Positions 7,785 through 16,716 of a stretch of 57,870 bases of DNA are shown piece after piece; the first letter of the stretch is position 1, and every line of letters starts with the position of its first letter. Origin of the DNA: an uncultured Eubacteriales bacterium (GTDB taxonomy: Bacteria > Bacillota > Clostridia > TANB77 > CAG-508); contig CASEOS010000009.1 in assembly GCA_949289635.1 (NCBI GenBank), positions 1-57,870 of the forward strand, written 5' to 3'. Below the pieces are notes generated by a model, which saw only the letters and a list, made by a program, of their open reading frames with translations, did not search any database and was not told the origin of the DNA. The position numbers and the translations under genes were made by a program.

Positions 7785-9750
7785 ATGTTCAAATTACATT
7801 CAGAATATAAGCCAACAGGCGACCAACCAAAAGCAATTGAATATTTATCAAAAGGAATAGAAGAAGGTAAGAAATTCCAGACTTTACTTGGTGTTACAGG
7901 TTCTCGGAAAAACCTTCACAATGGCAAATATCATTCAAAAAGTACAAAAACCAACACTTGTTTTAGCACATAATAAGACATTAGCAGGGCAATTATATAG
8001 TGAATTCAAAGAGTTTTTTCCAGAAAACAATGTTGAGTATTTTGTCTCTTATTATGATTATTACCAACCAGAAAGCTATATTCCACAATCAGATACCTAT
8101 ATAGAAAAAGATTCTTCTGTGAATGATGAAATTGATAAACTAAGACATTCAGCAACCTTATCTTTATTTGAAACCAGAGATGTTATTATCGTTGCTTCTG
8201 TTTCTTGTATTTATGGTTTAGGAGACCCAGAAGATTACCAAGAAATGATGTTATCTTTAAGACCAGGTATGCAAAAAGGAAGAGATGAAGTTTTAAGAAA
8301 ATTAATTACGATGCAATATACAAGAAATGAAATTGATTTTCAAAGAGGTACTTTTAGAGCTAAAGGAGATATTGTTGAAATTTATCCATCTGACCAATCA
8401 GAATCTGCTATCAGAGTGGAATTTTGGGGAGATGAAATTGAAAAATTAGTAGAAATTAATCCATTAACTGGAAAAACAATTGGAACTAGAAGACATGTTT
8501 TAATTTCTCCAGCATCTCACTATGTAACGACAAAAAATAAGATGGAAAGAGCAATTGTGACCATAGAAGAGGAGTTAGAAGAAAGAATTAAATACTTTAA
8601 AGAACATAATAAATTAATTGAAGCACAAAGAATAGAAGAAAGAACAAATTTTGATATTGAAATGATGAAAGAGACAGGATTTTGCTCAGGAATTGAAAAT
8701 TATTCTAGACATATTAGTGGCAGAAAGCCAGGAAGTCCTCCATACACCTTATTTGATTATTTTCCTAAAGATTTCTTGTTATTAATTGATGAATCTCATG
8801 CAACTATCCCACAAGTAAGAGCGATGTATAATGGAGATCATTCTAGAAAAGAATCTTTAGTAAATTATGGATTCAGATTACCTTCTGCATTTGACAATAG
8901 GCCTTTAACATTTGGAGAATTTGAAAAGAAATTAAATCAAGTTGTATTTGTTAGCGCCACACCAGGAGATTATGAAAAAGAACATAGTAAAGAAAATATT
9001 GTAGAGCAAATTATTAGACCAACCGGATTATTGGATCCTAAGATAGAAGTAAAACCAGTAACCAATCAAATAGATGATTTATTAGAGCAAATCCGTATAA
9101 GAGTTGAAAGAAATGAAAGAGTTTTAGTAACAACATTAACAAAGAAAATGGCAGAAGATTTAACAGATTATTTAAAGGGATTAGATATCAAAGTAAACTA
9201 TATGCATTCAGATACCAAAACACTAGAACGAATGGAAATTATTCGAAATCTAAGATTAGGTGAATTTGATGTTTTAGTTGGTATTAACCTATTAAGAGAA
9301 GGATTAGATATTCCAGAGGTATCTTTGGTTGCTATACTAGATGCAGATAAAGAAGGATTTTTACGTTCAGAAAGATCTTTAATTCAAACAATTGGAAGGG
9401 CAGCGAGAAATACAGATGGTACAGTGATTATGTATGCAGATGAATTAACAGAAAGTATGGAAAAAGCCATTTCAGAAACAAATAGAAGAAGAAGAATACA
9501 AGAAGCATATAACAAAGAACATCATATAACACCAAAGACCATTCGAAAATCTGTACGTGATTCTATAAAAGTAACATTTACAGATGATATAGGCGTAGAA
9601 TACAAACTAGAAAAAGAAGAAGACATCAAAGATACGATTACAAAATTAACAGACGAAATGTTAAAATATGCAGCTGAAATGGAATTTGAAAAAGCAGCTG
9701 AATTACGTGATAAAATAAAAGAATTAGAAAAATTGATTGAAAATAATTAA
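7785..9750 (+). CDS. uvrB: Excinuclease ABC subunit B, interrupted by a +1 frameshift in Walker A
   Basis: UvrB is the damage-verifying helicase of nucleotide excision repair. The first frame (7785-7904) gives the expected N-terminus ending LLGVTGS; the rest, from 7906 in the +1 frame, continues [10 protein letters not shown] to the end. Together they make a normal UvrB of about 654 residues. It has the beta-hairpin YYDYYQPE, helicase motifs ([24 protein letters not shown]) and a C-terminal UvrB/UvrC motif. The break is at 7902-7905: GGT TCT C|GGA AAA ACC. Dropping one C restores GSGKT. In frame 0 the interrupting codon is CGG. It could be an assembly error, a true null allele or recoding. 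If not recoded, the cell lacks the ATPase. Confidence 0.9.
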
Positions 9751-9825
9751 GTGAATTAGAAAAAAATCCAGGGAAAATCTATATAATTCTTAAACTCAGT
9801 CATATTACTAAATAACAAAATAGAC

Positions 9826-9858
9826 AAAAAAATAGAGGTGTGTGACCTCTATTTTTTT
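9826..9858. terminator. Bidirectional terminator between uvrB and the DUF5684-like gene
   Basis: AAAAAAATAGAGG (9826-9838) pairs with CCTCTATTTTTTT (9846-9858). The A-tract and T-tract make it work for both converging genes. Confidence 0.85.
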
Positions 9859-9866
9859 TAGCTTTC

Positions 9867-10430
9867 TTATAAATTAGAATTATCCTCATCATTATTTGTT
9901 GGTGGTTCATCTTGTGGTTTTTCAGAAATATTAACAACTCCATCACCTTGATATGTACTTGCAGTTGAAACATTTCCTTTTCCAACATATTGTGCTTTAC
10001 CAAATCCTAAAATCATATAGAAAATCGTTGGTAAGAATAATAATCCGATTGTATATCCAACATCTTTGCCAAATGATTTTGCTAAAGAATTACATTGATA
10101 GATAGTAATACCCAAAGATACAATCCATCCAACAAATGGAATAATACCTGCTAAATAGCCAAAGATAATCCATGGTGAAAGTCCAGAAATTCTAAATAAA
10201 ATAACTATGTTATAAATTGGTATAATACATTTCCAACCTTTTTCACCAGCTTTTGTAAAAACTTTCCACATTGCAGCTAATTGTAATATAGCAATTACTA
10301 CACTAATAACAATAATAATGCCTAGAAAAGCTCCTAAAATAGCTCCTATACCTGTTGCTGCGGCAGTTTCTGGTGTATAACCATAATCAGAATAACTTGG
10401 ATAATAAGAATAATAATCATAATAGTCCAT
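9867..10430 (-). CDS. DUF5684-like small membrane protein
   Basis: The 187-residue protein has a Tyr/Asp/Ser-rich N-terminus and a first membrane helix (about 28-52). The motif MWKVFTKAGEKGWKCIIPIYN (about 54-74) is followed by two to three more helices and a polar acidic tail. The Gly-Trp-Lys plus Pro-x-Tyr-Asn segment is typical of DUF5684/signal-peptidase-like small membrane proteins of unknown function. A broken second copy lies at 55925-56306. Both have a TGTCGAA-type box 44-47 bases upstream of the start (10471-10483 here). The start has an AAAGGGGG site. Confidence 0.8.
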   Translation of the reverse strand: MDYYDYYSYYPSYSDYGYTPETAAATGIGAILGAFLGIIIVISVVIAILQLAAMWKVFTKAGEKGWKCIIPIYNIVILFRISGLSPWIIFGYLAGIIPFVGWIVSLGITIYQCNSLAKSFGKDVGYTIGLLFLPTIFYMILGFGKAQYVGKGNVSTASTYQGDGVVNISEKPQDEPPTNNDEDNSNL

Positions 10431-10470
10431 AAATACATCCCCCTTTCATATACTTCATAATTAAATTTTC

Positions 10471-10483
10471 ACATTTTTCGACA
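10471..10483 (-). promoter_or_regulatory. Spo0A-box-like site upstream of the DUF5684-like gene
   Basis: The minus strand reads TGTCGAAAAATGT, which contains the 0A-box core TGTCGAA. The identical 13-mer is found at 54054-54066 and 56344-56356. Control by Spo0A is inference from the consensus. Confidence 0.4.
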
Positions 10484-10511
10484 AAAAAGTCAATATAAAA
10501 CAGAAAAAAAC

Positions 10512-10540
10512 TTGTATAAAAAAGGTTCCTCTGATATAAT
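10512..10540 (+). promoter_or_regulatory. Promoter of the hydrogenase cluster
   Basis: TTGTAT (10512-10517) and TATAAT (10535-10540) are spaced by 17 bases, with a TGA extension. The first gene starts at 10581 behind an AGGAGGT site. Confidence 0.75.
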
Positions 10541-10580
10541 CTATGTAGTTACGCAATAATATATACGAGGAGGTATTAGA

Positions 10581-11084
10581 ATGAGCGAAAACAAATGTCA
10601 ATGTGGCAGTCCTAAAAGGGACGAATTTATGCAAAAATTATTTGATGAATACTTACCAATTAAAGATAATTTAATTCAAATGTTAAATGAAGTACAAGAG
10701 CATTATGGATATATTCCACAAAACGCACAAATAGAACTTTCAGAATTTTTAAATATTCCAATGGCAGAAATTTATGGAGTCATAACTTTTTATTCGAGAT
10801 TTACCCTAAAACCAAAAGGAAAATATAATATTGCAGTATGCTTGGGAACGGCATGTTATGTAAAAGGTTCTCAAAAAATTATGGATAGATTAAAAGAAAG
10901 ATTACAAATTGAATCAGGTGAAACAACAAAAGATGGACTATTTTCCATTGAAGAAACGAGATGTGTTGGAGCATGTGGTTTAGCACCAGTATTTACTGTA
11001 AATGGTGAAGTTTATGGAAAAGCAACTGTTAAAAAATTAGATGAAGTTTTAGATGAAATTATCAACAACAAGGAAAATAAATAA
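10581..11084 (+). CDS. NuoE/HydC-like [2Fe-2S] subunit of the [FeFe]-hydrogenase complex
   Basis: The 167-residue protein has a helical N-terminus (LIQMLNEVQEHYGYIPQ) and a thioredoxin-like [2Fe-2S] domain. Ligand cysteines are in CLGTAC (about 93-98) and CVGACG (about 134-139), the four-Cys pattern of NuoE. With the NuoF-like and HydA-like products it should form a trimeric NAD(H)-linked, probably electron-bifurcating, hydrogenase in the cytoplasm. An extra Cys pair in the N-terminus (CQCG) is not part of the usual cluster. It is the first gene after the promoter at 10512-10540. Confidence 0.9.
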   Translation: MSENKCQCGSPKRDEFMQKLFDEYLPIKDNLIQMLNEVQEHYGYIPQNAQIELSEFLNIPMAEIYGVITFYSRFTLKPKGKYNIAVCLGTACYVKGSQKIMDRLKERLQIESGETTKDGLFSIEETRCVGACGLAPVFTVNGEVYGKATVKKLDEVLDEIINNKENK

Positions 11085-11193
11085 AAAATAATCAATCAAA
11101 ACGATTTGAAGTTATTGGCCTTTCTGAAAATTTAGTAAAATCGTCAAAATATCTAGAAAAAATGTAAATGGTTTAGTCTGATTTAACAAAAAA

Positions 11194-11223
11194 TGTCCAA
11201 ACAGAAACGTCCCCAATGGGACA
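11194..11223 (-). repeat. Single GGGGACG REP-like hairpin
   Basis: It is the inverted form of the 5881-5910 unit: TGTCC pairs with GGACA around AACAGAAACGTCCCCAAT. It ends immediately before the ribosome binding site of the NuoF-like gene (11224 onward). Confidence 0.7.
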
Positions 11224-11236
11224 AAAGGAGGAAAGT

Positions 11237-13093
11237 ATGAAAAATCTAGAAGAAATTCACAAAATAAGAGAAGAAAAAAGAAAAGAATTAGATTTAAGAG
11301 TTAATACAAAAGCAGATACTAGAGAAAAACATATTTTGGTTTGTCATGGTACAGGTTGTACTTCTTCAAAATCACCTGAAATTTTAGAAAATTTTAGAAG
11401 AATTTTAAAAGAAAAGAATATCACTAATGTAAGAGTGATTAAAACTGGTTGTTTTGGTCTTTGTGCAAAAGGACCTATCGTTATCATTAGACCAGAAGAT
11501 ACTTTTTATGCAATGGTAACACCAGAAGATTGTGAAGAAATTATTGAAACACATATTGTAAAAGGTGAAAGAGTAGAAAGATTACTTTGTAAAGATATTG
11601 ATGGAACGGTTGTCAATAGTTTAGATGAATTAAACTTTTATAAAAAACAAAAAAGAATTGCTCTTAAAAATTGTGGTGTTGTGAATCCAGAAGAAATTGA
11701 TGAGTACATAGCATTTGATGGATATAAAGCATTAGAAAAAGTATTAAAAGAAATGACACAAGATGAAGTCATTGATGTAATAAAAGATTCAGGTCTAAGA
11801 GGTAGAGGTGGAGCAGGATTCCCAACAGGTAAGAAATGGGAACTTACAAAGGCATCAGAAGGAGACCAAAAATATGTGGTTTGTAATGCAGATGAAGGTG
11901 ACCCAGGTGCTTTCATGGATAGAAGTATCTTAGAGGGAGACCCACATTCTGTATTAGAAGCGATGGCAATTGCAGGATATGCTATTGGTGCCAATAAAGG
12001 CTATATTTATGTTAGAGCAGAATACCCAATTGCAGTTCAAAGATTAAAAATTGCCATAGAGCAAGCAAGAGATTATGGATTATTAGGAGAAAACATCTTT
12101 GATACAGATTTTAGTTTTGATATCGAAATTCGATTAGGAGCAGGAGCTTTTGTCTGTGGTGAAGAAACAGCATTACTAGAATCTATTGAAGGAAAAAGAG
12201 GGCAACCAAGAGTAAAACCACCATATCCAGCACAATCTGGATTATGGGGAAAACCAACATTAATTAATAATGTTGAAACATATGCCAATATTGCACAAAT
12301 TATTTTAAATGGAGCTAAATGGTATTCTTCAATTGGAACAGAAACTTCAAAAGGAACAAAAGTATTTGCTTTAGGTGGAAATGTAAACAATATTGGCTTA
12401 GTAGAAGTACCAATGGGAACAACTTTAAGAGAAATTATTTATGATATTGGTGGGGGAATTCCAAATGGTAGAGAATTTAAAGCAGCTCAAACAGGAGGAC
12501 CTTCAGGCGGATGTATTCCAAAAGAACACTTAGATACGCCAATTGATTATGAATCTTTAAAACAAATTGGTTCTATGATGGGATCTGGTGGATTAATCGT
12601 TATGGATGATACCAAATGTATGGTAGCCTTAGCAAAATTCTATTTAGACTTTACAGTAAGTGAAAGCTGTGGTAAATGTACACCTTGTAGAATTGGAACA
12701 AAAAGAATGTTAGAAATATTAGAAAGACTATGTAATGGTGAAGGAGAAGAATTAGATTTATATAAATTAGAAAAACTAGCAGCAAATATACAAAAATCAA
12801 GTGTATGTGGATTAGGACAAACAGCACCAAATCCAGTAGTCAGCACAATGAAATATTTTAGAGAAGAATTCAGAGAGCATGCTGTAAAAAAAGAATGTAG
12901 AACAAAGGAATGTAAAGCAATGGCAAAAATCACAGTCAACGAAGAAAAATGTAAAGGTTGTGGTTTATGTCAAAAACATTGTCCAGTCAATGCAATCGAT
13001 GGTTCAGGAAGAGATAAAAGAATTATCAACCAAGAAAAATGTATTAAATGTGGTACATGTATCACAAGTTGTCCATTCCATGCCATTGGTTAG
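11237..13093 (+). CDS. NuoF/HydB-like NAD(H)- and FMN-binding subunit of the [FeFe]-hydrogenase complex
   Basis: The 618-residue protein has, in order: an N-terminal thioredoxin-like [2Fe-2S] domain (CHGTGC and CFGLCAKGP, about 40-90); the FMN/NADH-binding NuoF core (RGRGGAGFPTGKKW about 190-203, CNADEGDPG about 216-224, GAGAFVCGEETAL about 300-312); an SLBB domain; the [4Fe-4S] motif CGKCTPC; and two C-terminal ferredoxin clusters (CKGCGLCQKHCP and CIKCGTCITSCP). This is the electron-distributing subunit of bifurcating hydrogenases. ATG 11237 follows AAAGGAGG; the ATG at 11216 lies in the repeat before that site. Confidence 0.92.
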   Translation: MKNLEEIHKIREEKRKELDLRVNTKADTREKHILVCHGTGCTSSKSPEILENFRRILKEKNITNVRVIKTGCFGLCAKGPIVIIRPEDTFYAMVTPEDCEEIIETHIVKGERVERLLCKDIDGTVVNSLDELNFYKKQKRIALKNCGVVNPEEIDEYIAFDGYKALEKVLKEMTQDEVIDVIKDSGLRGRGGAGFPTGKKWELTKASEGDQKYVVCNADEGDPGAFMDRSILEGDPHSVLEAMAIAGYAIGANKGYIYVRAEYPIAVQRLKIAIEQARDYGLLGENIFDTDFSFDIEIRLGAGAFVCGEETALLESIEGKRGQPRVKPPYPAQSGLWGKPTLINNVETYANIAQIILNGAKWYSSIGTETSKGTKVFALGGNVNNIGLVEVPMGTTLREIIYDIGGGIPNGREFKAAQTGGPSGGCIPKEHLDTPIDYESLKQIGSMMGSGGLIVMDDTKCMVALAKFYLDFTVSESCGKCTPCRIGTKRMLEILERLCNGEGEELDLYKLEKLAANIQKSSVCGLGQTAPNPVVSTMKYFREEFREHAVKKECRTKECKAMAKITVNEEKCKGCGLCQKHCPVNAIDGSGRDKRIINQEKCIKCGTCITSCPFHAIG

Positions 13094-13140
13094 GAACGAT
13101 AGGGACGTGTCAAATCGTTCCATTTTGGAACGAAAGGGAC
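13093..13140 (+). repeat. Degenerate GGGACG REP-like hairpin with a partial second unit
   Basis: GGAACGAT (13093-13100) pairs with ATCGTTCC (13114-13121) around AGGGACGTGTCAA. A partial direct copy (GGAACGAAAGGGACA) follows at 13127. It starts on the last base of the NuoF-like stop codon. Confidence 0.55.
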
Positions 13141-13222
13141 ATATATATGCAAGGAAATGGTTTTTAATTAATATTAATAGCATGAAATATTAATTGAACG
13201 AATAATAAATTAAGGAGGAATT

Positions 13223-14563
13223 ATGTTAGAACTAACATTAGCAGATATAAAAGCATTTTCCAAAGAATACAACGATAATCCAACCAATAAAATCATTGAA
13301 AACACCATTACAACAAATGGACTAGAAAATGCTTGCTTAGACAGAGACATTATTAGAGAAAATCAACCAGTTTTCAATATTGAACTTCCAGATACCAAAC
13401 GATATGACCAGAAAGAAAGCTGGAAATGTTGGATATATGCAGGACTTAATATGATTCAATATAATATGGCAGAAAATTTAGACATGGATTTGATGAATTT
13501 TGAATTATCAAGCAATTACATTGCTTTCTTTGATAAATTAGAAAAAGCAAATAATGTTTATGAAAATATTATCAATTTATCTATTGAAAATACAACTTTA
13601 GAATATATAAAACAAGAAAGACTTTTAAAAGATTGTGTTACCGAAGCAGGATTTTACGAATGGTTTGCAAGTATTATCAAAAAATACGGAATTGTACCAT
13701 ATTCTTATATGCCAAATCCAAAAGAAGGCGAAGATGGTGACAAAATTTCTCGTATATTTAGAGAAAAAGTTAAAAAAGATGTAATTTCTTTAATAGAAGA
13801 GAAAAAGCAAGGAAAAGATGAAGAAGAATTAAGAAACAAAACAAAAGTGTATGCAAAAGAAAACTATATATTTCTATCTAAAATATTAGGGGAACCACCA
13901 ATGACATTTGATTTAGAATATAAGGATAAAAATGGAATATATATATCACAAAAGCAAATAACACCAATTGATTTTAAAAATCAATATCTAACATTAAACT
14001 TAGATGATTTTGTATCGATTGCAAATATGCCAATTTACAACAAAGAATATAACAAAGTATATCAATTAAAACATTTTGGAAATATATATAAAAATAGCTA
14101 CAGACAATTTTTAAATTTACCAATAGAAGACTTAAAAAGATGTGCTATAAAACAATTGAAAGATGGAATGCCTGTATATATTAGTCTTGATATTGCAAAT
14201 AAGTATGTGTATGAAAAGCAAGGGATTTTAGATACGAGAATTTACAATTATGAAAAGTCTCTAGATATGCGTTCATTAGATAAAAGAGAAGGACTAGATC
14301 TTTCAGAATTTCATTCATCACATTCTATGGTAATTACAGGTGTAAACATAGTAAATGAGCAGATTGAACGATGGAAAGTAGAAGATAGTTATGGTGCAGG
14401 TCCAGATGAAAAACCAAATGGATATTATGTAATGAATGATAATTATTTTAACAAATTTACAATAGATATCATCATAAACAAAAGATATTTAACTGAAGAA
14501 CAAAGAGACTTGCTAAACCAAAAACCAATTGAGTATAACATAGATATGGATGATGAAATTTAA
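13223..14563 (+). CDS. C1B-family cysteine peptidase (PepC/bleomycin-hydrolase-like), variant active site
   Basis: The 446-residue cytoplasmic protein matches the layout of aminopeptidase C. It has a Gln plus catalytic Cys in DQKESWKCWIYAGLNM (about 55-70; normally NQxxSGRCW), the catalytic His in HSSHSMVITGV (about 369-379), and the third-residue motif WKVEDSYG (about 388-395). In typical members that reads WKVENSWG, so the catalytic Asn is Asp here and the Trp is Tyr. Activity may therefore be altered. It sits between the NuoF- and HydA-like genes, reading the same way, with its own AAGGAGG site. A role in hydrogenase handling is only a guess from position. Confidence 0.75.
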   Translation: MLELTLADIKAFSKEYNDNPTNKIIENTITTNGLENACLDRDIIRENQPVFNIELPDTKRYDQKESWKCWIYAGLNMIQYNMAENLDMDLMNFELSSNYIAFFDKLEKANNVYENIINLSIENTTLEYIKQERLLKDCVTEAGFYEWFASIIKKYGIVPYSYMPNPKEGEDGDKISRIFREKVKKDVISLIEEKKQGKDEEELRNKTKVYAKENYIFLSKILGEPPMTFDLEYKDKNGIYISQKQITPIDFKNQYLTLNLDDFVSIANMPIYNKEYNKVYQLKHFGNIYKNSYRQFLNLPIEDLKRCAIKQLKDGMPVYISLDIANKYVYEKQGILDTRIYNYEKSLDMRSLDKREGLDLSEFHSSHSMVITGVNIVNEQIERWKVEDSYGAGPDEKPNGYYVMNDNYFNKFTIDIIINKRYLTEEQRDLLNQKPIEYNIDMDDEI

Positions 14564-14592
14564 TAATAGTTAAAAGAAAGAGAGATGTGAAT

Positions 14593-16344
14593 ATGGAAAA
14601 AGAAATGGTTAATTTAACAATTGACAATCAAAAAGTAACAGTGCCTAAAGGAACAACAATATTAGAAGCTGCCAAAACAGCAGGAATTGACATCCCAACA
14701 TTATGTTTTTTAAAAGAAATTAATGAAGTAGGCGATTGTAGAATGTGTATTGTTGAAGTAGAAGGCAGAAGAGGATTTGCTACTTCTTGCATACAAACTG
14801 TAGAAGAAGGTATGGTTGTTCACACACATACACAAAATGTATTAGAAGCACGTCATGTGATTTTAGATTTAATAATTTCAAATCATGCAAAAGATTGTTT
14901 AACTTGTACACGTTCAGGAAATTGTGAATTGCAAGCTTTAGCAACTAAATTTAATGTCTTAAATATTGAATTTGAAGGAGAAAGAACAGAACACAAAATT
15001 GATGATTTATCACCATCAATCGTAAGAGATTTTAATAAATGTATCTTATGTAGAAGATGTGTAGCAGCATGTAAAAATGTACAAAAAATCGGTGCTATTG
15101 ATTGTATTAATAGAGGTTTTGAATCATGTATATCAACTGTTGGAGACCATAGTTTAAATGATGTTAACTGTACATTTTGTGGTCAATGTATAGAAGCTTG
15201 TCCAACAGGTGCTTTACATGAAAAAGAAACCATTAATGATGTATGGGTAAAATTGAAAGATCCAGAAACAACGGTTATTGTTCAAACAGCTCCAGCAGTT
15301 AGGGTTGCTCTTGGAGAAGAATTTGGTATGCCAATTGGTACAAATGTAGTTGGAAAGATGGTTACTGCATTAAAACGTTTAGGATTTGATAAAGTATTTG
15401 ATACCAATACAGGTGCTGACCTTACGATTATGGAAGAAGCAAATGAGTTTATAGAAAGATTTACAAAAAATGATAATTTACCAATGATTACATCTTGTAG
15501 CCCAGGATGGGTAAAATATATAGAAATGAATTATCCAGAATTATTACCACATCTATCTAGTTGTAAATCACCTCATGAAATGTTTGGTGCTATTCTAAAA
15601 ACATATTATGCCAATAGAGAAGGCCTAGACCCAGAAAAAATCTATGTGGTTTCTGTTATGCCATGTATTGCAAAGAAATTTGAAAGACAAAGACCAGAAA
15701 TGATGGAAGATAACTTATATGATGTAGATAATGTTATTACCACTAGAGAATTGGCAAGAATGATAAAACAAGCCAACATTGAATTTGAAAAGCTAGAAGA
15801 TAGTAATTTTGATAGTCCTATGGGAGAAGCGAGTGGCGCAGGCGCTATCTTTGGAACAACTGGTGGTGTTATGGAAGCAGCTTTAAGAACAGCACAAGAT
15901 ACCTTAACAGGAAAAGATCTACCTAAAATTGATTTTGAGCAGGTAAGAGGGGGAGACGGTATCAAAAGAGCAACCATTAATATTGCAGGAAAAGATATTA
16001 ATGTTGTTGCAGCAAGTGGATTAGCAAATGCTAGAACTATATTAGAAGAAATTAAATCTGGTAAAGCCAATTATCAATTTGTTGAAATTATGGCTTGCCC
16101 AGGTGGTTGTATCATGGGTGGTGGTCAACCAATTAAGAGTTCTAAGGTGAGAGCAGAAGTGGATGTTAGAAAACTAAGAGCAGATGCTTTATATACCATA
16201 GATGAAAGAAGTATTGTTAGGAAATCACATGAAAATCCTGTTATGAAAAAATTATACAAGGATTTCTTAGAAAAGCCAGGAAGTGAAATTGCTGAAAAAT
16301 TATTACATACAACTTATACTAAAAGAGAAAAATATAATATATAG
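14593..16344 (+). CDS. hydA: [FeFe]-hydrogenase catalytic subunit (HydA-like)
   Basis: The 583-residue protein has an N-terminal [2Fe-2S] domain (CFLKEINEVGDCRMC), a His-Cys [4Fe-4S] motif (HAKDCLTCTRSGNC) and two ferredoxin clusters (CILCRRCVAAC, CTFCGQCIEACP). The H-cluster domain follows with L1 TSCSPGW (about 300-306), L2 MPCIAKK (about 356-362) and L3 ACPGGCIMGGGQP (about 501-513). L1 is normally TSCCPxW, so one of the two adjacent cysteines is Ser here. It makes or oxidises H2 within the trimeric complex. ATG 14593 was preferred to GTG 14587 because GAGAG is then 8 bases away. Confidence 0.93.
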   Translation: MEKEMVNLTIDNQKVTVPKGTTILEAAKTAGIDIPTLCFLKEINEVGDCRMCIVEVEGRRGFATSCIQTVEEGMVVHTHTQNVLEARHVILDLIISNHAKDCLTCTRSGNCELQALATKFNVLNIEFEGERTEHKIDDLSPSIVRDFNKCILCRRCVAACKNVQKIGAIDCINRGFESCISTVGDHSLNDVNCTFCGQCIEACPTGALHEKETINDVWVKLKDPETTVIVQTAPAVRVALGEEFGMPIGTNVVGKMVTALKRLGFDKVFDTNTGADLTIMEEANEFIERFTKNDNLPMITSCSPGWVKYIEMNYPELLPHLSSCKSPHEMFGAILKTYYANREGLDPEKIYVVSVMPCIAKKFERQRPEMMEDNLYDVDNVITTRELARMIKQANIEFEKLEDSNFDSPMGEASGAGAIFGTTGGVMEAALRTAQDTLTGKDLPKIDFEQVRGGDGIKRATINIAGKDINVVAASGLANARTILEEIKSGKANYQFVEIMACPGGCIMGGGQPIKSSKVRAEVDVRKLRADALYTIDERSIVRKSHENPVMKKLYKDFLEKPGSEIAEKLLHTTYTKREKYNI

Positions 16345-16360
16345 GACTTATTTAATACAG

Positions 16361-16388
16361 AAAATCCCTCTTTAAGAGGGATTTTTAA
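16361..16388 (+). terminator. Terminator of the hydrogenase cluster
   Basis: AAATCCCTCTT pairs with AAGAGGGATTT around a 2-base gap, followed by T residues. Confidence 0.85.
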
Positions 16389-16438
16389 TGTTTATATTAG
16401 TATAATTAAGATTTTTCTATAAATTTAACTATTTCCTA

Positions 16439-16467
16439 TTGCAACTTTTTCATGAATGGTATATAGT
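16439..16467 (+). promoter_or_regulatory. Promoter for the uracil permease-UPRT leader
   Basis: TTGCAA (16439-16444) and TATAGT (16462-16467) are 17 bases apart. Transcription from here would give a leader of about 240 bases before the 16717 start. Confidence 0.6.
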
Positions 16468-16485
16468 AAGAAAGGGTGTAGAAAA

Positions 16486-16584
16486 ATGACAAAAATTGTA
16501 GAAAGTATTACAAAGTTAAAAGCAAGTAATATCAATAGAAATATTGTTTATTTAGCATTCCCAATTTTAAAATTCATAAGGTAA
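16486..16584 (+). CDS. Possible 32-residue leader peptide
   Basis: A small frame (MTKIVESITKLKASNINRNI...) has AAAGGG about 10 bases before its ATG. Its stop TAA lies inside the left arm of a long-range inverted repeat and just before a terminator-like hairpin. That is the layout of a translated attenuator leader. It may also be the remnant of a gene. Confidence 0.35.
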   Translation: MTKIVESITKLKASNINRNIVYLAFPILKFIR

Positions 16585-16691
16585 GTGTTTATATCAATTC
16601 TTTTCGAATTGATATTTTTTATTATATAGTTAAATTAAAAAAATAGAGAAAAGTTCTCGCAAAGCGAGATTTGTCCTATCTAAACACTTAC
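16581..16691 (+). promoter_or_regulatory. Structured 5' leader of the uracil permease-UPRT gene
   Basis: The 11-base arms 16581-16591 and 16681-16691 are perfectly complementary. They enclose two hairpins: ATATCAATTC/GAATTGATAT (16591-16615, followed by TTTTTT, terminator-like) and TCTCGC/GCGAGA (16655-16669). The whole can fold as a three-way junction. It does not match the PyrR-binding loop consensus I know, nor a purine riboswitch (P2/P3 loops too short). Confidence 0.5.
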
Positions 16692-16716
16692 TAAGAAAAT
16701 AAAAGGAGGCGTTCTA

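Noticed and set aside
7785..7973. A separate small gene of 62 residues
   Set aside because: It is the N-terminus of UvrB; the frame leaves homology exactly at Walker A, so it is the first half of a frameshifted gene.
16581..16716. PyrR-binding attenuator before the uracil fusion gene
   Set aside because: The loop consensus of PyrR sites is absent; the structure is reported as an unassigned leader instead.
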